Program-made: the position numbers and the translations under genes
In this document: piece after piece, positions 9,000-17,639 of the stretch
Numbering within the stretch: the first letter of the stretch is position 1
Layout: each line of letters starts with the position of its first letter
DNA from: Nocardia brasiliensis NBRC 14402
GTDB taxonomy: Bacteria > Actinomycetota > Actinomycetes > Mycobacteriales > Mycobacteriaceae
Direction: 5' to 3'
DNA: 64,000 nt
Assembly (NCBI RefSeq): GCF_000308475.2
Contig: NZ_BAFT02000037.1
Span: forward strand, 1-64,000
Notes under the pieces: model-generated
The model's database searches: none
Seen by the model: only the letters and a program-made list of their open reading frames with translations
Told to the model about the DNA's origin: nothing

Positions 9000-9296
9000 T
9001 CACGCGAAGATTGCGTGCACCTGGCTGACGGCTTCGGCGCCGTAGGCCACCGCGCCTACCGGAACCGCACCATGCACCGCCTCGATCACCCGGGCCGTCC
9101 ACACCGGACCGAATCCGCCGCACAGTTCGATCAGTTGGACGCCGTCGTCGACCAGGCGGCGCGCCACGTCTACGCACTGGTCTGGGCTGTCGACACCGAC
9201 GAAGACCGACCGGCATGCGGGTGTTTCGACTACGGTTTCCTGTCCGGGATCGCTACCGGCCGCGGTGTAGATGAATCCCCATGTGGTGAGCGCCAT
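9000..9296 (-). CDS. DUF6506-type small protein
   Basis: 98 residues from ATG 9296 (MALTTWGFIYTAAGSDP). The body contains VFVGVDSPDQCVDVARRLVDDGVQLIELCGGFGP and ends EAVHGAVPVGAVAYGAEAVSQVHAIFA. This matches from memory the DUF6506 family of small cytosolic proteins, whose function is not known. It lies 34 bases downstream of, and in the same direction as, the LysR gene, so the two are probably co-transcribed. Confidence 0.65.
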   Translation of the reverse strand: MALTTWGFIYTAAGSDPGQETVVETPACRSVFVGVDSPDQCVDVARRLVDDGVQLIELCGGFGPVWTARVIEAVHGAVPVGAVAYGAEAVSQVHAIFA

Positions 9297-9330
9297 GTGT
9301 CTGCCTTTCGTCGAGCTTCGCCCGCACAAC

Positions 9331-10275
9331 TCATCGATGCGGTGCGACCAGATCGTTTCCCAGAGAAGCTGATTCGGGGGCACGCTGTCCACGAGGGGAA
9401 ACCGGATACCCGTGTGGCTGCGCCGCACGCAGCAGGTCGGCGACCATCGCGTGGTGCCGTGCGGCTGCGGGATCGGCCGAATTCCAGACCAGCGCATAAC
9501 GAATGGGCGGTGGGGCAGCGGCGAGTGGGCGCCACACCAGGCCGTCGCCCGCACGCGCATCCCACGCCGGTCGGAGGGCGACCACATCCGCGCCGTAGGT
9601 GAGCTCCGCAGTGAACAGCGCTCGTCGCGGCGCGCTCTCCCGGATTGCGGCCGGTCGCCAGCCCGCCCGGGTCCACGATTCGTGGATCATGTCGTGATAG
9701 CCGGGCGAAGCCGAACGCGTGAACCACAGCAGTGTGCTGCCCTCGAGATCGGCCCACTGCACCGAGGTGCGCTCGGCTAACCGATGATCGGCGGCGAGGA
9801 GCACTCCGAGCTCGGCTTCCGCGATCACGGCGTGGTCCAGTCCGGACAGCTCGGCGGGCAGGAGCAGAACTCCCACATCGAGCGCACCCGCCCGCAAAGC
9901 GGAAAGCTGTTCGGAAGTTTGCATATCGCAGAGTTCGACAGCGGGTTCGGCGTATCCACGCCACAACGCCGAAGCCAGCCACGGCGGTGCGCCGGGTGTC
10001 ACGGCGACACGCGGAATTAGCTCTTCCCGCACCGATTCTCGCGCCATATGCACCGAATTCAGCACTGTCCGTGCATGTTTCACAAGCCGTGTGCCTGCCC
10101 GGGTCGGCGTCATGCCGACGGAACCGCGCACGAACAACGCGGTACCGAGCTCACGTTCGAGCGCGATGATCTGTTGACTCAACGATGTCGGTCTGATTCC
10201 GACCGCGTCCGCCGCGCGGGTCAGGTTGCGCTCCTCGGCAACCGCGAGGAAATACCGTAACTGTCGCAGTTCCAC
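9331..10275 (-). CDS. LysR-family transcriptional regulator
   Basis: 314 residues from GTG 10275. The N-terminal winged helix is canonical: MELRQLRYFLAVAEERNLTRAADAVGIRPTSLSQQIIALERELGTALFVR (shown in overlapping parts in the family logo; residues 1-50). The C-terminal ligand-binding half contains LDVGVLLLPAELSGLDHAVIAEAELGVLLAADH, consistent with a periplasmic-binding-protein fold. The regulator is followed by the small DUF6506 gene. The target genes are unknown; the short downstream gene is the only obvious candidate in this neighbourhood. Confidence 0.88.
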   Translation of the reverse strand: MELRQLRYFLAVAEERNLTRAADAVGIRPTSLSQQIIALERELGTALFVRGSVGMTPTRAGTRLVKHARTVLNSVHMARESVREELIPRVAVTPGAPPWLASALWRGYAEPAVELCDMQTSEQLSALRAGALDVGVLLLPAELSGLDHAVIAEAELGVLLAADHRLAERTSVQWADLEGSTLLWFTRSASPGYHDMIHESWTRAGWRPAAIRESAPRRALFTAELTYGADVVALRPAWDARAGDGLVWRPLAAAPPPIRYALVWNSADPAAARHHAMVADLLRAAQPHGYPVSPRGQRAPESASLGNDLVAPHR

Positions 10276-10454
10276 GCCGTCACGCTATCGAACGCATGCG
10301 CATCCACAAGCGCGACGGCTTACCCGCCAACGCGTCACACACGCTCGGGCACGGATCGGCGGCGCCTCGGTTACGCCGACCGCAAGAGGCTCAACAAAGG
10401 TGAAGGATCGCCGTCCACCCTGCGGGCGGCCCCGCGTGCCCTTAGACTTCGGCC

Positions 10455-11042
10455 GTGGGCGCATTTGCCGGTAGCGCAGTAGAAATGGCCATGCCGCCGA
10501 TTGCGCGGATGATCCTGCACGCGGACGGCTCCACCACCCGATTATTGGAAGCGCTACTGGGGCAACCGCTGTCGTTGTCGCTGCAGGAGCAGCAGGCCGC
10601 CCTCGCCGCTGCCGTGGCTCCGGAGGTGCGTTTCGCACTGGGGTGCGCGGTCACCGACGAGATCATGTATCGGCGTTCCCAGCTGTGCACCTCGGCGGGT
10701 GCGGTGGTGTCGAGCAACGAGGTGACCGTGGTGTGCCGCGATCCCGGCATCACCGCGCTGCTCACCGACGGGAGCGCGCCGATCGGCCATGCCCTCGCCG
10801 CCGCGGGCCGTCAGCTGCCGCGCGTGCTGCTGGCCAGCGGCTGGTCGGCCTGGCCGGACAATCTCGAGCGCTGCGTCTACAAGGAATACCTGTTCCTGGA
10901 CGCGGCCGGGGACCCCGTCGCGCACATCCGCGAACGCTTCAATCCGGTCTACGTCCCCAGCTCGGAAATCCGCACGCACAGAGCGAAAACTGTTGGGGCG
11001 GGTGCAGGTAGCGCAGCGAACGGTTTCGTAGGTCGATGCTGA
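10455..11042 (+). CDS. Chorismate pyruvate-lyase-like (UbiC/DUF98) protein
   Basis: 195 residues from GTG 10455. The sequence PPIARMILHADGSTTRLLEALLG and MYRRSQL matches the chorismate-lyase-like family that includes mycobacterial Rv2949c, which makes 4-hydroxybenzoate from chorismate. The centre (ITALLTDGSAPIGHALAAAGRQLPRVLLASGW) and YKEYLFLDAAGDPVAHIRERFNPVYVP also fit. The last about 20 residues are Ala/Gly/Arg-rich and unlike the family, so the 3' end may have been rearranged next to the tRNA cluster. Activity is not certain. Confidence 0.6.
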   Translation: MGAFAGSAVEMAMPPIARMILHADGSTTRLLEALLGQPLSLSLQEQQAALAAAVAPEVRFALGCAVTDEIMYRRSQLCTSAGAVVSSNEVTVVCRDPGITALLTDGSAPIGHALAAAGRQLPRVLLASGWSAWPDNLERCVYKEYLFLDAAGDPVAHIRERFNPVYVPSSEIRTHRAKTVGAGAGSAANGFVGRC

Positions 11043-11341
11043 TGGGGTAGGGGTCGTGCTCGTCCAGAATCAGCCTGCGGAGGAATTCGACCATGCCGCA
11101 AGAAAAGAAGGGTGAAGTTCTTGTCGGTGTGTCGCCCACAAACCAAAACCGGCTCCACCGCCGTTGTCTACCCGCCTTACCCCCGAACTCGGCCACGATG
11201 GCCAGAATGGAGCCGTCGCCCGCGCGATCGAGATCGGTAGCGACCTCATTGAGAATCCTCAGATACCCGTGGCGAGTTCTTCGGTGGATGCCGGGTGCCC
11301 CGCGACGCAGCGCCAGTACGGTGTCTGGTGCACAACAAGAA
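11043..11341. other. Gene-poor stretch before the tRNA cluster
   Basis: A minus-strand frame at about 10960-11310 is open and contains protein-like pieces (YLRILNEVATDLDR, MVEFLRRLILDEHDPYPIS), but it has no start of its own, runs into the tRNA genes and matches nothing recognised. It may be an eroded gene end. No other signal was seen. Confidence 0.3.
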
Positions 11342-11363
11342 AGGCCCCCTCGAAAGGGGGCCT
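11342..11363 (-). terminator. Terminator of the tRNA cluster
   Basis: A perfect hairpin, AGGCCCCCT-CGAA-AGGGGGCCT, follows the last leftward tRNA gene (Val) by about 15 bases. On the minus strand it is followed by TTCTTGTTG, a T-rich run fitting an intrinsic terminator. Confidence 0.85.
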
Positions 11364-11378
11364 GACCTGGTACTACGG

Positions 11379-11453
11379 TGGTGCGCGATACTGGGATTGA
11401 ACCAGTGACCTCTTCCGTGTCAGGGAAGCGCTCTCCCGCTGAGCTAATCGCGC
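11379..11453 (-). tRNA. tRNA-Val (anticodon GAC)
   Basis: Cloverleaf read on the minus strand: acceptor GCGCGAT pairs with ATCGCGC, D arm TAGCTCAGCGGGAGAGC, anticodon stem CTTCC/GGAAG with loop CTGACAC, and T arm with GGTTCAATC. The discriminator is A and CCA is encoded. Third and last of a Gly-Cys-Val tandem. Confidence 0.95.
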
Positions 11454-11454
11454 G

Positions 11455-11525
11455 AGGTGGAGACGGGAATCGAACCCGTGTGCACGGCTTTGCAGGCCGT
11501 TGCCTCACCACTCGGCCACTCCACC
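11455..11525 (-). tRNA. tRNA-Cys (anticodon GCA)
   Basis: Cloverleaf on the minus strand: acceptor GGTGGAG/CTCCACC, anticodon stem ACGGC/GCCGT with loop CTGCAAA, T loop GGTTCGATTCC. The discriminator is U and CCA is not encoded. It is separated from tRNA-Val by one base. Confidence 0.95.
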
Positions 11526-11571
11526 GTGCGAAGGGGTACGGCGAAACTAGTTTGCCTGGCCCTACCTCTCG

Positions 11572-11644
11572 AGCGGATGACGGGATTCGAACCCGCGACC
11601 CTCACCTTGGCAAGGTGATGCGCTACCAGCTGCGCTACATCCGC
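11572..11644 (-). tRNA. tRNA-Gly (anticodon GCC)
   Basis: Cloverleaf on the minus strand: acceptor GCGGATG/CATCCGC, D arm TAGCGCAGCTGGTAGCGC, anticodon stem TCACC/GGTGA with loop TTGCCAA, T arm GGTTCGAATCC. The discriminator is U and CCA is not encoded. First gene of the Gly-Cys-Val cluster. Confidence 0.95.
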
Positions 11645-12355
11645 GTGCATCTCGGTGGCTGTTCCGGCCTCCGTGGTGCGAGACAGAACATTAGCCGACG
11701 CCCGGTGAAAGCTACAAATCGGCTGGTAGAACGCCTGAAATCCAGAAGGTTGCCAGTGTGGCGGAGGTGGCCGATGTGGTTGAGGAGCACCCAGTGGCCC
11801 GAGAGGTGGTGCCACCCGCACCCACCCCGCATCCCGCCCCAGCCCGAGAGCCTCGCTGGCATGGGGGATCCGGGCCCCGATCCGACCCGGCCAGACTCGA
11901 TCCGGCTAGGCCGGGCCCGATTCGATCAGGCCCAGCCCCGCGCGGCCAAGCCCGGTCCGACCCGCCCCAGCCCGTGACTACCGGCCCTGCCCTGTGTCCC
12001 GGCTCAGCCCCGCGATGGGAAATGCGGGCGCGGCCTTGCGCCCTTTGACTGTCACGTACCTCCACCGCATCGCCACGGTGTCATTGGCAAGCACTCCGCT
12101 GATTGACTCACCGGTCCCACCCGTACTTGCGACCCGTCTGCCCTGACGCCACCCGCGCGGCCACTCCCGACTCCGGTTCCGCCCTTCCGAAACCCGCACT
12201 GCCCGAACGCTGCCCATCCGCGGCGCATCCGCCGGGCCGATCCACCTCGGCCCCCTTCTCCCTCATCAGGGTGGCGATTTGGTGAACCGCCGGTGCCCCG
12301 TGCTAATGTTCCATCTCGTTCGAAGCGCACTCGAAGCGCCCAGAACACCCCTCCC
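11645..12355. other. 710-base intergenic region with a degenerate GC-rich repeat
   Basis: No supported gene between the two divergent tRNA units. Between about 11865 and 11985 the sequence is built from imperfect copies of a unit like GGCCCGATCCGACC, giving low-complexity Gly-Pro-Asp-Arg translations in every frame. Promoters of the tRNA units should lie at the two edges. Confidence 0.45.
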
Positions 12356-12427
12356 GGTCCCATAGCTCAGCGGGAGAGCGCTCGCCTCACACGCGAGAGG
12401 TCGCTGGTTCGAAACCAGCTGGGACCA
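12356..12427 (+). tRNA. tRNA-Val (anticodon CAC)
   Basis: Acceptor GGTCCCA/TGGGACC, D arm TAGCTCAGCGGGAGAGC, anticodon stem CTCGC/GCGAG with loop CTCACAC, T arm GCTGGTTCGAAACCAGC. The discriminator is A; CCA is not encoded (ACCG follows). It is directly followed by its own terminator. Confidence 0.95.
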
Positions 12428-12431
12428 CCGC

Positions 12432-12476
12432 AAAAATGCCAGGTCATCGCAGTAATAGTGATGACCTGGCATTTTT
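12432..12476 (+). terminator. Intrinsic terminator after tRNA-Val(CAC)
   Basis: Inverted repeat with 17-base arms, AAAAATGCCAGGTCATC and its complement, around an 11-base loop. The right arm ends in a run of six T, making a textbook intrinsic terminator five bases after the tRNA. Confidence 0.93.
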
Positions 12477-12862
12477 TGTGCCCGCGCTGCGGCTCGTACC
12501 GCACGGGCATCCCGCTGCTGAACTGGCCTAATTGATGTCGTCGATGGCGATGCGCGTCGCATAGGATCTGCGCATGATCATCTGTCGACCCGCGCGAGCA
12601 CTGGTGGTACCTGCTCGCGTGCGTGCGGGTCGGCGACCGTGCCGCGGGGTGGATCGCCTGCCCACCGGAAAGCTCTGGATCACCAGACCCTAGGCCGTCC
12701 AGCCGACGGCCCGGCCCCGCATATCAGCAAGAAGCCTGCAGCCCAGGCTTGGTTTTGCTGTCTTCGACGGGGCCTGTCGGCATTTCTTGCCCATTTACCG
12801 AGCAGCGTTCGGCCTATTCGGTCGTGCGCCGCTTCGGGCCCTCTCCGTCGCAAGGAATGATC
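12477..12862. other. Gene-free leader of the MFS gene
   Basis: The MFS reading frame stays open upstream to 12623, but that extension is Pro/Ser/Arg-rich, lacks a ribosome site and does not resemble a transporter N-terminus. No other gene or clear promoter was recognised. Confidence 0.4.
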
Positions 12863-13975
12863 ATGTCCAATTCTGGAATTGCCCGTGCCCAACTGGGTCA
12901 AGCGCCCACCACGCGTCGTGCGTGGCTGGGACTCGCGGTGATAACCACGGCGCAGCTGCTGATCATCGCGGACGCGTCGATCATCAATATCGCCCTACCC
13001 TCAGCGCAGCAGGCGCTGCATATCTCGGACGCGAATCGGCAGTGGGGTGTGTCGAGCTATGTACTGGCAGTCGGGGCGCTGCTACTGCTCGGCGGCCGGG
13101 TGGCCGACTTCCTCGGGCGCCGTAGCGCTTTCGTCATCGGGCTCATCGGCTTCGCTGCCGCCTCGCTGGTCGCCGGCCTGGCTCAGCACCAGCTAGTCTT
13201 CTTCTTTTCCCGTGCGGCACAAGGGGTCTCGGCCGCATTGCTGGCCCCGGCGGCGCTCGCGCTACTCGCGTCGATCTTCACCGAACCCGCCGCACGCGCG
13301 AAAGCGCTCGGCATCTACGGAGCGGCTACCAGCATGGGCGGCATCCTCGGATTGCTCGCAGGCGGGCTGCTGACGAGCCTGGCGTCCTGGCGGTGGTGCA
13401 TGGTGATCGCGACGCCGATCGCGCTACTCGGTGCCGTTGGCGCCGTGTTCTCGCTGCCGGAGTCCCGGATCGACGGTGACCATCATTTCGACCTGTTCGG
13501 TGCACTGACCGCTTCCCTCGGCGTCGTGTCGTTGATCTACTGCATCGGAGCCTTCGAGAAAGGCAGTGTCGCCCAGGTACTTTCGACGGGTGCGCTCGCC
13601 GTCGTCGCATTGACGACGTTCGTCGTGTGGCAGCGGCGGAACCCGCATAATTATTGGCTGAGCGTGCTACCCGCGCTGCTCTTGATCGGGGCCGGTGTCG
13701 GCCCGACGCTGGTGTCCGCTTCGGCCGCAGTGCTGAACCGGATCCCGGCGTCGGACTCGGGGATTGCTGGTGCGACCTACAACGTGGCGAACGAGCTGGG
13801 CACCGCCTTCGGTGTGGCCCTGCTGTCCACGATCGCCGTCGCCGCAACCCGGCACAGCGATGCGACGGCGGCCGCGGCCGAAACACAGGGCTACGCCATC
13901 GCATTCGGTTGTAGCGCCGTGCTTCTGCTGATCGGCGCCGCACTCGCCGTGGCACTGTTACGCGAAAACCGCTGA
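12863..13975 (+). CDS. Internally shortened DHA2-type MFS transporter
   Basis: The 370-residue protein starts at ATG 12863, seven bases after AAGG; ATG 12857 is too close. The N-terminal half is a normal drug:H+ antiporter of the QacA/EmrB type: IADASIINIALPSAQQAL in helix 1, GGRVADFLGRRSAFVIG in loop 2-3, and RAAQGVSAALLAPAALAL. Family members have 14 helices and about 460-500 residues. Here WQRRNP (end of about helix 7 or 8) runs directly into NYWLSVLPALLLIGAGVGPTLVSAS, which is normally near helix 12. About 120-130 residues and four or so helices are missing without loss of frame. Transport function is doubtful. Confidence 0.75.
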   Translation: MSNSGIARAQLGQAPTTRRAWLGLAVITTAQLLIIADASIINIALPSAQQALHISDANRQWGVSSYVLAVGALLLLGGRVADFLGRRSAFVIGLIGFAAASLVAGLAQHQLVFFFSRAAQGVSAALLAPAALALLASIFTEPAARAKALGIYGAATSMGGILGLLAGGLLTSLASWRWCMVIATPIALLGAVGAVFSLPESRIDGDHHFDLFGALTASLGVVSLIYCIGAFEKGSVAQVLSTGALAVVALTTFVVWQRRNPHNYWLSVLPALLLIGAGVGPTLVSASAAVLNRIPASDSGIAGATYNVANELGTAFGVALLSTIAVAATRHSDATAAAAETQGYAIAFGCSAVLLLIGAALAVALLRENR

Positions 13976-14336
13976 CACCCAGGGGTGCAGCCCGCCGCCA
14001 CGGGTTGCGCCCCTGGCCAGGCAGCCCCTGGCCAGGCTGATTCGCGCAGCCGATCAGGTGCGGTGTTCGAAACTCGCCGTCTGTGCTGCCGGTAGCCCGG
14101 TCAGGCCGTGAAGGGTGAATCGCGGGGGGATACCCCGAAAGTTCGGTGGGTGAATCCTCCGATAGGAGGACGAATGGGGCGGCGGGCGAGTTCTATGCTG
14201 ATCCAGCTGATGCACCATTCGACGAAAGTGCGTTCGCCTACTCGGAATATGTTGACGGGCAACAATTCTGGTGCCCCTGAAATTAGTTGCACCGCGCCCG
14301 TGAGTTGTCGGTTGCCGTGTGATGTGAGGTGCGCGC
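13976..14336. other. Intergenic region with palindromes upstream of the large regulator
   Basis: Besides the terminator-like hairpin at 13981-14014, CCTGGCCAGG occurs twice (14012-14021 and 14027-14036), 15 bases apart. At 14155-14170 a hairpin TCCTCC-GATA-GGAGGA buries a perfect Shine-Dalgarno sequence. The latter precedes ATG 14174, which opens a 73-codon frame overlapping the regulator start. That frame has no recognisable protein and was not called. Confidence 0.45.
13981..14014 (+). terminator. Terminator-like hairpin after the MFS gene
   Basis: Arms AGGGGTGCAGCCCG and CGGGTTGCGCCCCT pair with two non-Watson-Crick positions around a six-base loop, starting six bases after the MFS stop codon. 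Confidence 0.55.
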
Positions 14337-16889
14337 ATGTCTGCTCGACTGAATTTCGCTGCACTGGAAACGGACGACTTCGTGGGTCGTGAGCGCGAGC
14401 TGTCGTTGATCGCGACGCTGTTGCTAGGGCCTCTGCGGTTGATCACGCTGGTGGGTAGCGGCGGGATCGGCAAAACGAGCATTGCGGGCCAGGCGGTGCT
14501 GCGTTTTCAGCGGGCTCGCCGCGTGCGGGTGCACTGGGTGGGTTTGGCGCGGTTGCCCAAGGACGCCGATCGCGCGGCGGTGGTGCATGAACTCGCGGCG
14601 GCGATTGTCGCGGCGGATTTCTCCGGCCGCTCGGCGTGGGACGCAGTGCTCGACGCCCTGGATCGGACCGACGGTGCCGGACGCCGCCCACCCGTTCTGC
14701 TCGTGGTCGACAATTGTGAGCATGTGGTGGCGGCGATCGTGCCGATGCTGCGTGAACTGCTCGCACGGAACCCCGCGCTGACTGTTCTGGCAACCAGCCG
14801 AACTGCTCTCGGGTTGGTCAGCGAACGCGTGGTGGTGATTCCCTCGTTGACGCCGGACCAAGCGATGGCGTTGTTCATCCGCCGGGCGGAGATCGCCGGT
14901 GTCTCGATGAGTCGGCCGACCGAGCACGTCGCGGCAGAAATATGTCGGCGGTTGCACTATCACCCGCTTGCCATCATCCTCGCGGCGGCCAGACTGCGTT
15001 ATCAACCACTGTTGTCGGTACAGCGGGAATTGACCGGCTCGGCCACCGACCAGCGGCTGACATGGCCCGGCGATCGGCACGCCGGCGTCGAAGAACGGCA
15101 TCGCCGAATCGGGGCTGTCATCGACTGGTCGTTTCGGCTGTGCGGTGCGAAAGAGCAGTTGCTGTTCGCGCGGTTGGCAGTATTCGCACCGGGTTTCGAG
15201 GCATGCGACGGGGGCGACGTCCGGCTGGGCGGGGGCGCGGACCTGGACGCGATCCGAGCGATCTGCTCGGATCCCGCCGAGAACCTTTGTGGCGACCCGG
15301 CGAACACCCGCATCGAACCCGGTGAGGTCCTCGCGATACTCGAACAACTCGTCGATCGTTCGCTGGTCACCCTCCATATGACCGAAGCAGAGTCGCACTA
15401 TTCGCTTGTCGAAAGCCTGCGGCTATACGGCATCCAGGCTCTCGGCGAGCGAGGGCACGACGAGTTCGGTCAGCTGATCGCTCGCCACCGGAACTACTAT
15501 CGACGCAGGCTCGTCGGCTCGCGCGACGAGTGGTACGGGCCCAGGGAAATCGAACTGCTCGAATGGGCGTCCCGTTCGTGGGACAACCTGGCCTCGGCGA
15601 TCGAGCACAGTCTCGCGACACCGGACAGCGCGTTGGAAGGACTGGAGATCGCGGTAACCCTGTTGGCGATGCGGGTTCCGTACTTCACCGGGTCGCTGCG
15701 TCAGGTTCAGCGCTGGATCGAACAGACATTGGCGGTGTCCAGCAATTCCGCACCGGAAGCCGCCATGCTCCGGTCTAGTTCGCGTGCCTTCGCCGGTTTC
15801 ATTTCCGTCCTGCAGGGTGATGTCGCGGGGATACCCGATGTCATCGCTCATTGCCTGGCCGAGAGTGGTTTCGATCAGAGTTTGGCATCAGCGCTGCGCG
15901 ATGACCCTTCGCTCGAGCACGCGGCACCGGCCGCGGTGGATCTGTTTCGGGCACTGGAACTCTTTCTGGTGCACAACGATTCGCGGTCGATCGAAGTCTT
16001 CGAATACGCGCGAGCGAAATTCGTGCGCGAGGGTGACATCGGGTGTGCCGAAATGAGCGGAATGAGCCTGGTCGGCGCCACCGCGTTCTACGACGTCTCC
16101 GCCGCGGGCCTGCGCCTGATCGAGGCCCATTTGGCCGAGGTGATCGCGGCGGGGGCGCGATGGCCGATCGCGTGGGCGAAGCTCAACCTGGCGATCGCGC
16201 AGTACCGGCGGGGTCGCCCTGATGTGACGATCGATCTGGTCGAGCAGGTCTTGCGCGCACCGGGCATGGACCGCGACCCCTGGTGTGCGCTGTGGGCCAT
16301 CAGTATTCAAGCGTGGGCGCTAGGGGAAACGCTCGAAGACGGGCACGGCCGGGTGCGCGAACGGGCGATGGAAATCGGCCGGCTGCTGGGAGCCGGGGAG
16401 AAATATCGGCAGACCGCGATCGCTGGTGACCGGCCCTATGAGCCGTTTCGTATCGAATCGGTGGCCGCTGCCGATCGGGCGCGAAATGTGCTGGGAGCCG
16501 AGGCTTTCCGCGCCGCCGAAGCGGAGGGGCGAGCGCTGCCGATGGACAGGCCCGGTCAGGTCGCCCGGTTGATCCTGAACCAAGAGGATGTGACGGAGCT
16601 CGACGCCGCGGATGGCGGTGACGACCGGTGGGCGAACCTGTCCGCCGCCGAAGCCGAGGTAGCCGCGCTCGCCGCGGCCGGTTGGTCGAACAGCATGATC
16701 GCCGTCAAGCGCGGTCGATCGCGCAAAACCATCGATGCGCAACTCGCCGCGATACTGAGCAAATTGCGGATCAATGCACGAACCGACATCGCCGCGCATG
16801 CCCCGCCGGTGATTCTCGAGGAGATCGGTCGCGCTGCAGAACAGAATCCGGGACAGTACTTCCGGACCGCGCGACGACGCGGAAAATGA
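14337..16889 (+). CDS. Large NB-ARC ATPase regulator with degenerate LuxR-type HTH
   Basis: 850 residues. An N-terminal NB-ARC/AAA-type ATPase is clear: Walker A VGSGGIGKTS (about 39-48), Walker B VLLVVDNCEH (about 121-130) and sensor-like VLATSRTALGL. Then comes a winged-helix part (YSLVESLRLYGIQAL) and a long TPR-like helical region (about 400-750). The last 90 residues resemble a LuxR HTH (LSAAEAEVAALAAAGWSNSMIA, RKTIDAQLAAILSKL) but differ from the usual SNKEIAxxLxxSxxTV pattern. It belongs to the AfsR/LAL-like group of ATP-dependent transcription activators. The target is unknown. It is flanked by hairpins and isolated from obvious partner operons. Confidence 0.75.
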   Translation: MSARLNFAALETDDFVGRERELSLIATLLLGPLRLITLVGSGGIGKTSIAGQAVLRFQRARRVRVHWVGLARLPKDADRAAVVHELAAAIVAADFSGRSAWDAVLDALDRTDGAGRRPPVLLVVDNCEHVVAAIVPMLRELLARNPALTVLATSRTALGLVSERVVVIPSLTPDQAMALFIRRAEIAGVSMSRPTEHVAAEICRRLHYHPLAIILAAARLRYQPLLSVQRELTGSATDQRLTWPGDRHAGVEERHRRIGAVIDWSFRLCGAKEQLLFARLAVFAPGFEACDGGDVRLGGGADLDAIRAICSDPAENLCGDPANTRIEPGEVLAILEQLVDRSLVTLHMTEAESHYSLVESLRLYGIQALGERGHDEFGQLIARHRNYYRRRLVGSRDEWYGPREIELLEWASRSWDNLASAIEHSLATPDSALEGLEIAVTLLAMRVPYFTGSLRQVQRWIEQTLAVSSNSAPEAAMLRSSSRAFAGFISVLQGDVAGIPDVIAHCLAESGFDQSLASALRDDPSLEHAAPAAVDLFRALELFLVHNDSRSIEVFEYARAKFVREGDIGCAEMSGMSLVGATAFYDVSAAGLRLIEAHLAEVIAAGARWPIAWAKLNLAIAQYRRGRPDVTIDLVEQVLRAPGMDRDPWCALWAISIQAWALGETLEDGHGRVRERAMEIGRLLGAGEKYRQTAIAGDRPYEPFRIESVAAADRARNVLGAEAFRAAEAEGRALPMDRPGQVARLILNQEDVTELDAADGGDDRWANLSAAEAEVAALAAAGWSNSMIAVKRGRSRKTIDAQLAAILSKLRINARTDIAAHAPPVILEEIGRAAEQNPGQYFRTARRRGK

Positions 16890-16977
16890 CCAGCGCGGCC
16901 AGATTACGTCCGCGACGGTGTCCTGGCGGCATGCCCACTGGCGGCGGCGCATGACGCTGCCGCCCGTGGAATCGTGA

Positions 16978-17001
16978 CCGTACCGCTCAGCGCGGGTACG
17001 G
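16978..17001. terminator. Hairpin between convergent genes
   Basis: CCGTACC and GGTACGG arms around a 10-base loop lie between the 3' ends of the large regulator and the leftward secreted-protein gene. No T tract follows, so termination is a moderate-confidence call. Confidence 0.45.
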
Positions 17002-17013
17002 GCTCAGATCTGC

Positions 17014-17385
17014 TCAGCGCTGCGCCGAACCCGTCGCCCCGGCCGCAGAGGTGACCTCCACATCGCGGTCGAGCGCGGTCGTCCCGAACCCGCCGTTGAC
17101 GGATACCGTGATCTTCACGCGATGCGTACCCGGCTGTACCTTCTCGATGACATATCGCGGACCCACGACTCCTTCGCCCACCGACCCGAGCACGAAGTCC
17201 TGGATCTGATTGTCGACCTCCACCAACCCGACCCAGTACTTCTCGTCGGAATTCACGGAGACGGTGATCTGCTCTTTACCGCCCACCGCGTCCGCCGTGG
17301 TCTCGGCCGCGGCAATGCCGGTGCCGGCGACCATGACCACGGCGGCAACGGGGGCCAGCGTCGCTGCCCACGTCAGAATTCGCAT
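17014..17385 (-). CDS. Small secreted protein of unknown function
   Basis: 123 residues with a clear Sec signal peptide (MRILTWAATLAPVAAVVMVAGTG to IAAAETT; cleavage after AAA/AE near residue 27). The mature part is beta-rich and hydrophilic (ITVSVNSDEKYWVGLVEVDNQ, VIEKVQPGTHRVKITVSVNGG), resembling a small Ig-like or calycin-like fold. No Cys or enzyme motif. It is divergent from another small secreted protein at 17640, with a 254-base shared promoter region. The family is not recognised. Confidence 0.7.
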   Translation of the reverse strand: MRILTWAATLAPVAAVVMVAGTGIAAAETTADAVGGKEQITVSVNSDEKYWVGLVEVDNQIQDFVLGSVGEGVVGPRYVIEKVQPGTHRVKITVSVNGGFGTTALDRDVEVTSAAGATGSAQR

Positions 17386-17639
17386 ATAAATCCCGGTTCC
17401 CTTCTTCGGATACTCCGCCGATCGAATCGGCGATTTTCAGACAGCAGGTAATTCGCAGTGGAACCGTATATCGCCGGTGACCCGGCGGGCATCGGGTGAT
17501 CAACTCGATTTTGTAGGTACATCTGCCACAACGGCTCTGCTGCCAATGAAATCAGTGGCTGCCGTCGATCGATATCCGGCATTTACCGTCCCCGTACCAC
17601 GCGAAGCGCAGGCACGCGTCTCGATTGAAGGAGTGATAA

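Noticed and set aside
10455..11042. Chorismate-lyase-like gene as part of a phenolic-glycolipid-type pathway with the PKS cluster
   Set aside because: It is 18 kb from the cluster with unrelated genes and tRNAs between, and its C-terminus looks altered; a functional link is not supported.
12356..12862. tRNA-Val(CAC) as an integration site for a mobile element
   Set aside because: No integrase, no repeated tRNA 3' end was noticed downstream, and a normal terminator follows the tRNA.
14174..14392. 73-codon frame after a Shine-Dalgarno sequence
   Set aside because: Spacing to the ATG is only three bases, the protein has no recognisable features, and it overlaps the large regulator.
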